Below are positions 5,713-6,132 of a DNA stretch of 6,132 nucleotides, one piece after another. The stretch covers positions 1 to 6,132 of the forward strand of contig JAKISV010000166.1 in assembly GCA_021648425.1 (NCBI GenBank), given 5' to 3'. Source of the DNA: Rhizobiaceae bacterium. Its GTDB lineage: Bacteria > Pseudomonadota > Alphaproteobacteria > Rhizobiales > Rhizobiaceae. Numbering within the stretch: the stretch's first letter is position 1; each line of letters starts with the position of its first letter. The translations under genes were made by a program, and so were the position numbers. Under the pieces are notes generated by a model, which was not told where the DNA came from, did not search any database, and saw only the letters and a list, made by a program, of their open reading frames with translations.

Positions 5713-6132
5713 CTAGCCGCCCCATTGTGCAGTAAACTCAGCTACATTTTCAGCCGTTATCAATCCACCACCGGGTGCGGACACCAATGGATCGATTCCC
5801 CCCTGATGATTTTGATTTTTAAGGGCGTCCAACATGGCCTCCATGGCAAGTCTGCCTTCGTCTGCAGGTGCACCAAAAACGCCACCAAACCAACTGCCAT
5901 CGGCAATGCCGGCAAGGGCTGCTTCTGAGCCACCCAGGCCGATGAGCTTTACCTGACCGGTCATGCCTTCATCCGCCAATACAATTGCGGCTCCCTGCAT
6001 AGACTGATCTGCACCAACCATCACATGGAAACTGTCATTGATCTGTAAAATGTCCTGGGTGGCAGCAATACCCCCATCAGGCCCCAGATATTTGCCCTCG
6101 CCTTCAGCTACAACAGAAATTGATGCGTAATC
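5713..6132 (-). CDS. Periplasmic substrate-binding protein of the ABC transporter (RbsB-like, Peripla_BP_4), C-terminal part, 5' truncated by window edge
   Basis: The frame is open from the right edge to TAG at 5713-5715, giving 139 visible residues. The GTG at 6024 is internal, because the conserved sequence continues upstream of it (GPDGGIAATQDILQINDSFH). The segment VMVGADQSMQGAAIVLADEG (visible residues 38-57) matches the region of type-I periplasmic binding proteins that carries ligand-contact residues, including a conserved Asp. KLIGLGGSEAALAGIADGSW (62-81) and VFGAPADEGRLAMEAMLDAL (85-104) complete the C-terminal lobe. The family captures sugars or related small molecules in the periplasm and delivers them to the permease. 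The signal peptide, N-terminal lobe, promoter and first gene(s) of the operon lie beyond the right edge. It is the first visible gene of the operon, and its stop touches the ATPase start codon. The family call is confident. The ligand is unknown, and the hydantoinase/DUF917 genes downstream suggest it need not be a plain sugar. Confidence 0.9.
   Translation of the reverse strand, partial: DYASISVVAEGEGKYLGPDGGIAATQDILQINDSFHVMVGADQSMQGAAIVLADEGMTGQVKLIGLGGSEAALAGIADGSWFGGVFGAPADEGRLAMEAMLDALKNQNHQGGIDPLVSAPGGGLITAENVAEFTAQWGG

Larger units (their letters stand above)
590..6132 (-). other. Probable five-gene operon: binding protein, ATPase, permease, HyuA-like, DUF917
   Basis: All five genes are on the minus strand with junctions typical of one transcript: TAG directly followed by ATG (binding protein to ATPase), a 2-nt gap before a GTG start (ATPase to permease), 55 nt (permease to HyuA-like) and a 4-nt ATGA overlap (HyuA-like to DUF917). 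No terminator-like hairpin followed by a T run is seen at any junction. The promoter is outside the window to the right. The order suggests uptake first, then cytoplasmic processing of the imported compound; this functional link is inference from gene order. Confidence 0.8.

Overview
The window is a compact, almost fully coding stretch of a bacterial chromosome with a roughly even base composition. The protein styles (CUT2-type sugar-like ABC transporter, hydantoinase/oxoprolinase plus DUF917 pair, MalT-like LuxR regulator) fit a Gram-negative proteobacterium. An alphaproteobacterium is my best guess, but this rests on general protein resemblance only. No RNA genes, mobile elements, CRISPR arrays or intergenic stretches over 300 bases are present.

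Layout, left to right. Bases 1-593 (+) hold the 3' end of a LuxR-family regulator gene, cut by the left edge. It is probably a large MalT/LAL-type protein with a helical repeat region followed by a C-terminal LuxR helix-turn-helix. Bases 590-6132 (-) hold an apparent five-gene operon, transcribed right to left: the 3' part of a periplasmic substrate-binding protein gene (cut by the right edge), a double-domain ABC ATPase, a CUT2 permease, a short hydantoinase/oxoprolinase-type (HyuA-like) protein, and a DUF917 (S-methyl-thiohydantoin-desulfurase-like) protein. Junctions are tight: stop abutting start, a 2-nt gap, a 55-nt gap, and a 4-nt ATGA overlap. The operon and the regulator gene converge with their stop codons overlapping by 4 nt.

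How the genes may work together (inference): the ABC system imports a small solute. The HyuA-like and DUF917 proteins then act in the cytoplasm on a hydantoin-like, thiohydantoin-like or other cyclic imide/amide compound. The transporter resembles sugar importers, but its co-transcription with two hydantoin-type enzymes argues for a non-sugar or mixed substrate. No HyuB partner is seen. The LuxR-type protein is a candidate regulator by proximity only.

The most notable non-gene structure is a perfect inverted repeat (11-bp arms, 2-nt centre, 5658-5681) inside the start of the ATPase gene, just downstream of the binding-protein gene in the transcript. It could form a strong mRNA hairpin at the classic point where binding-protein and transporter expression are separated.
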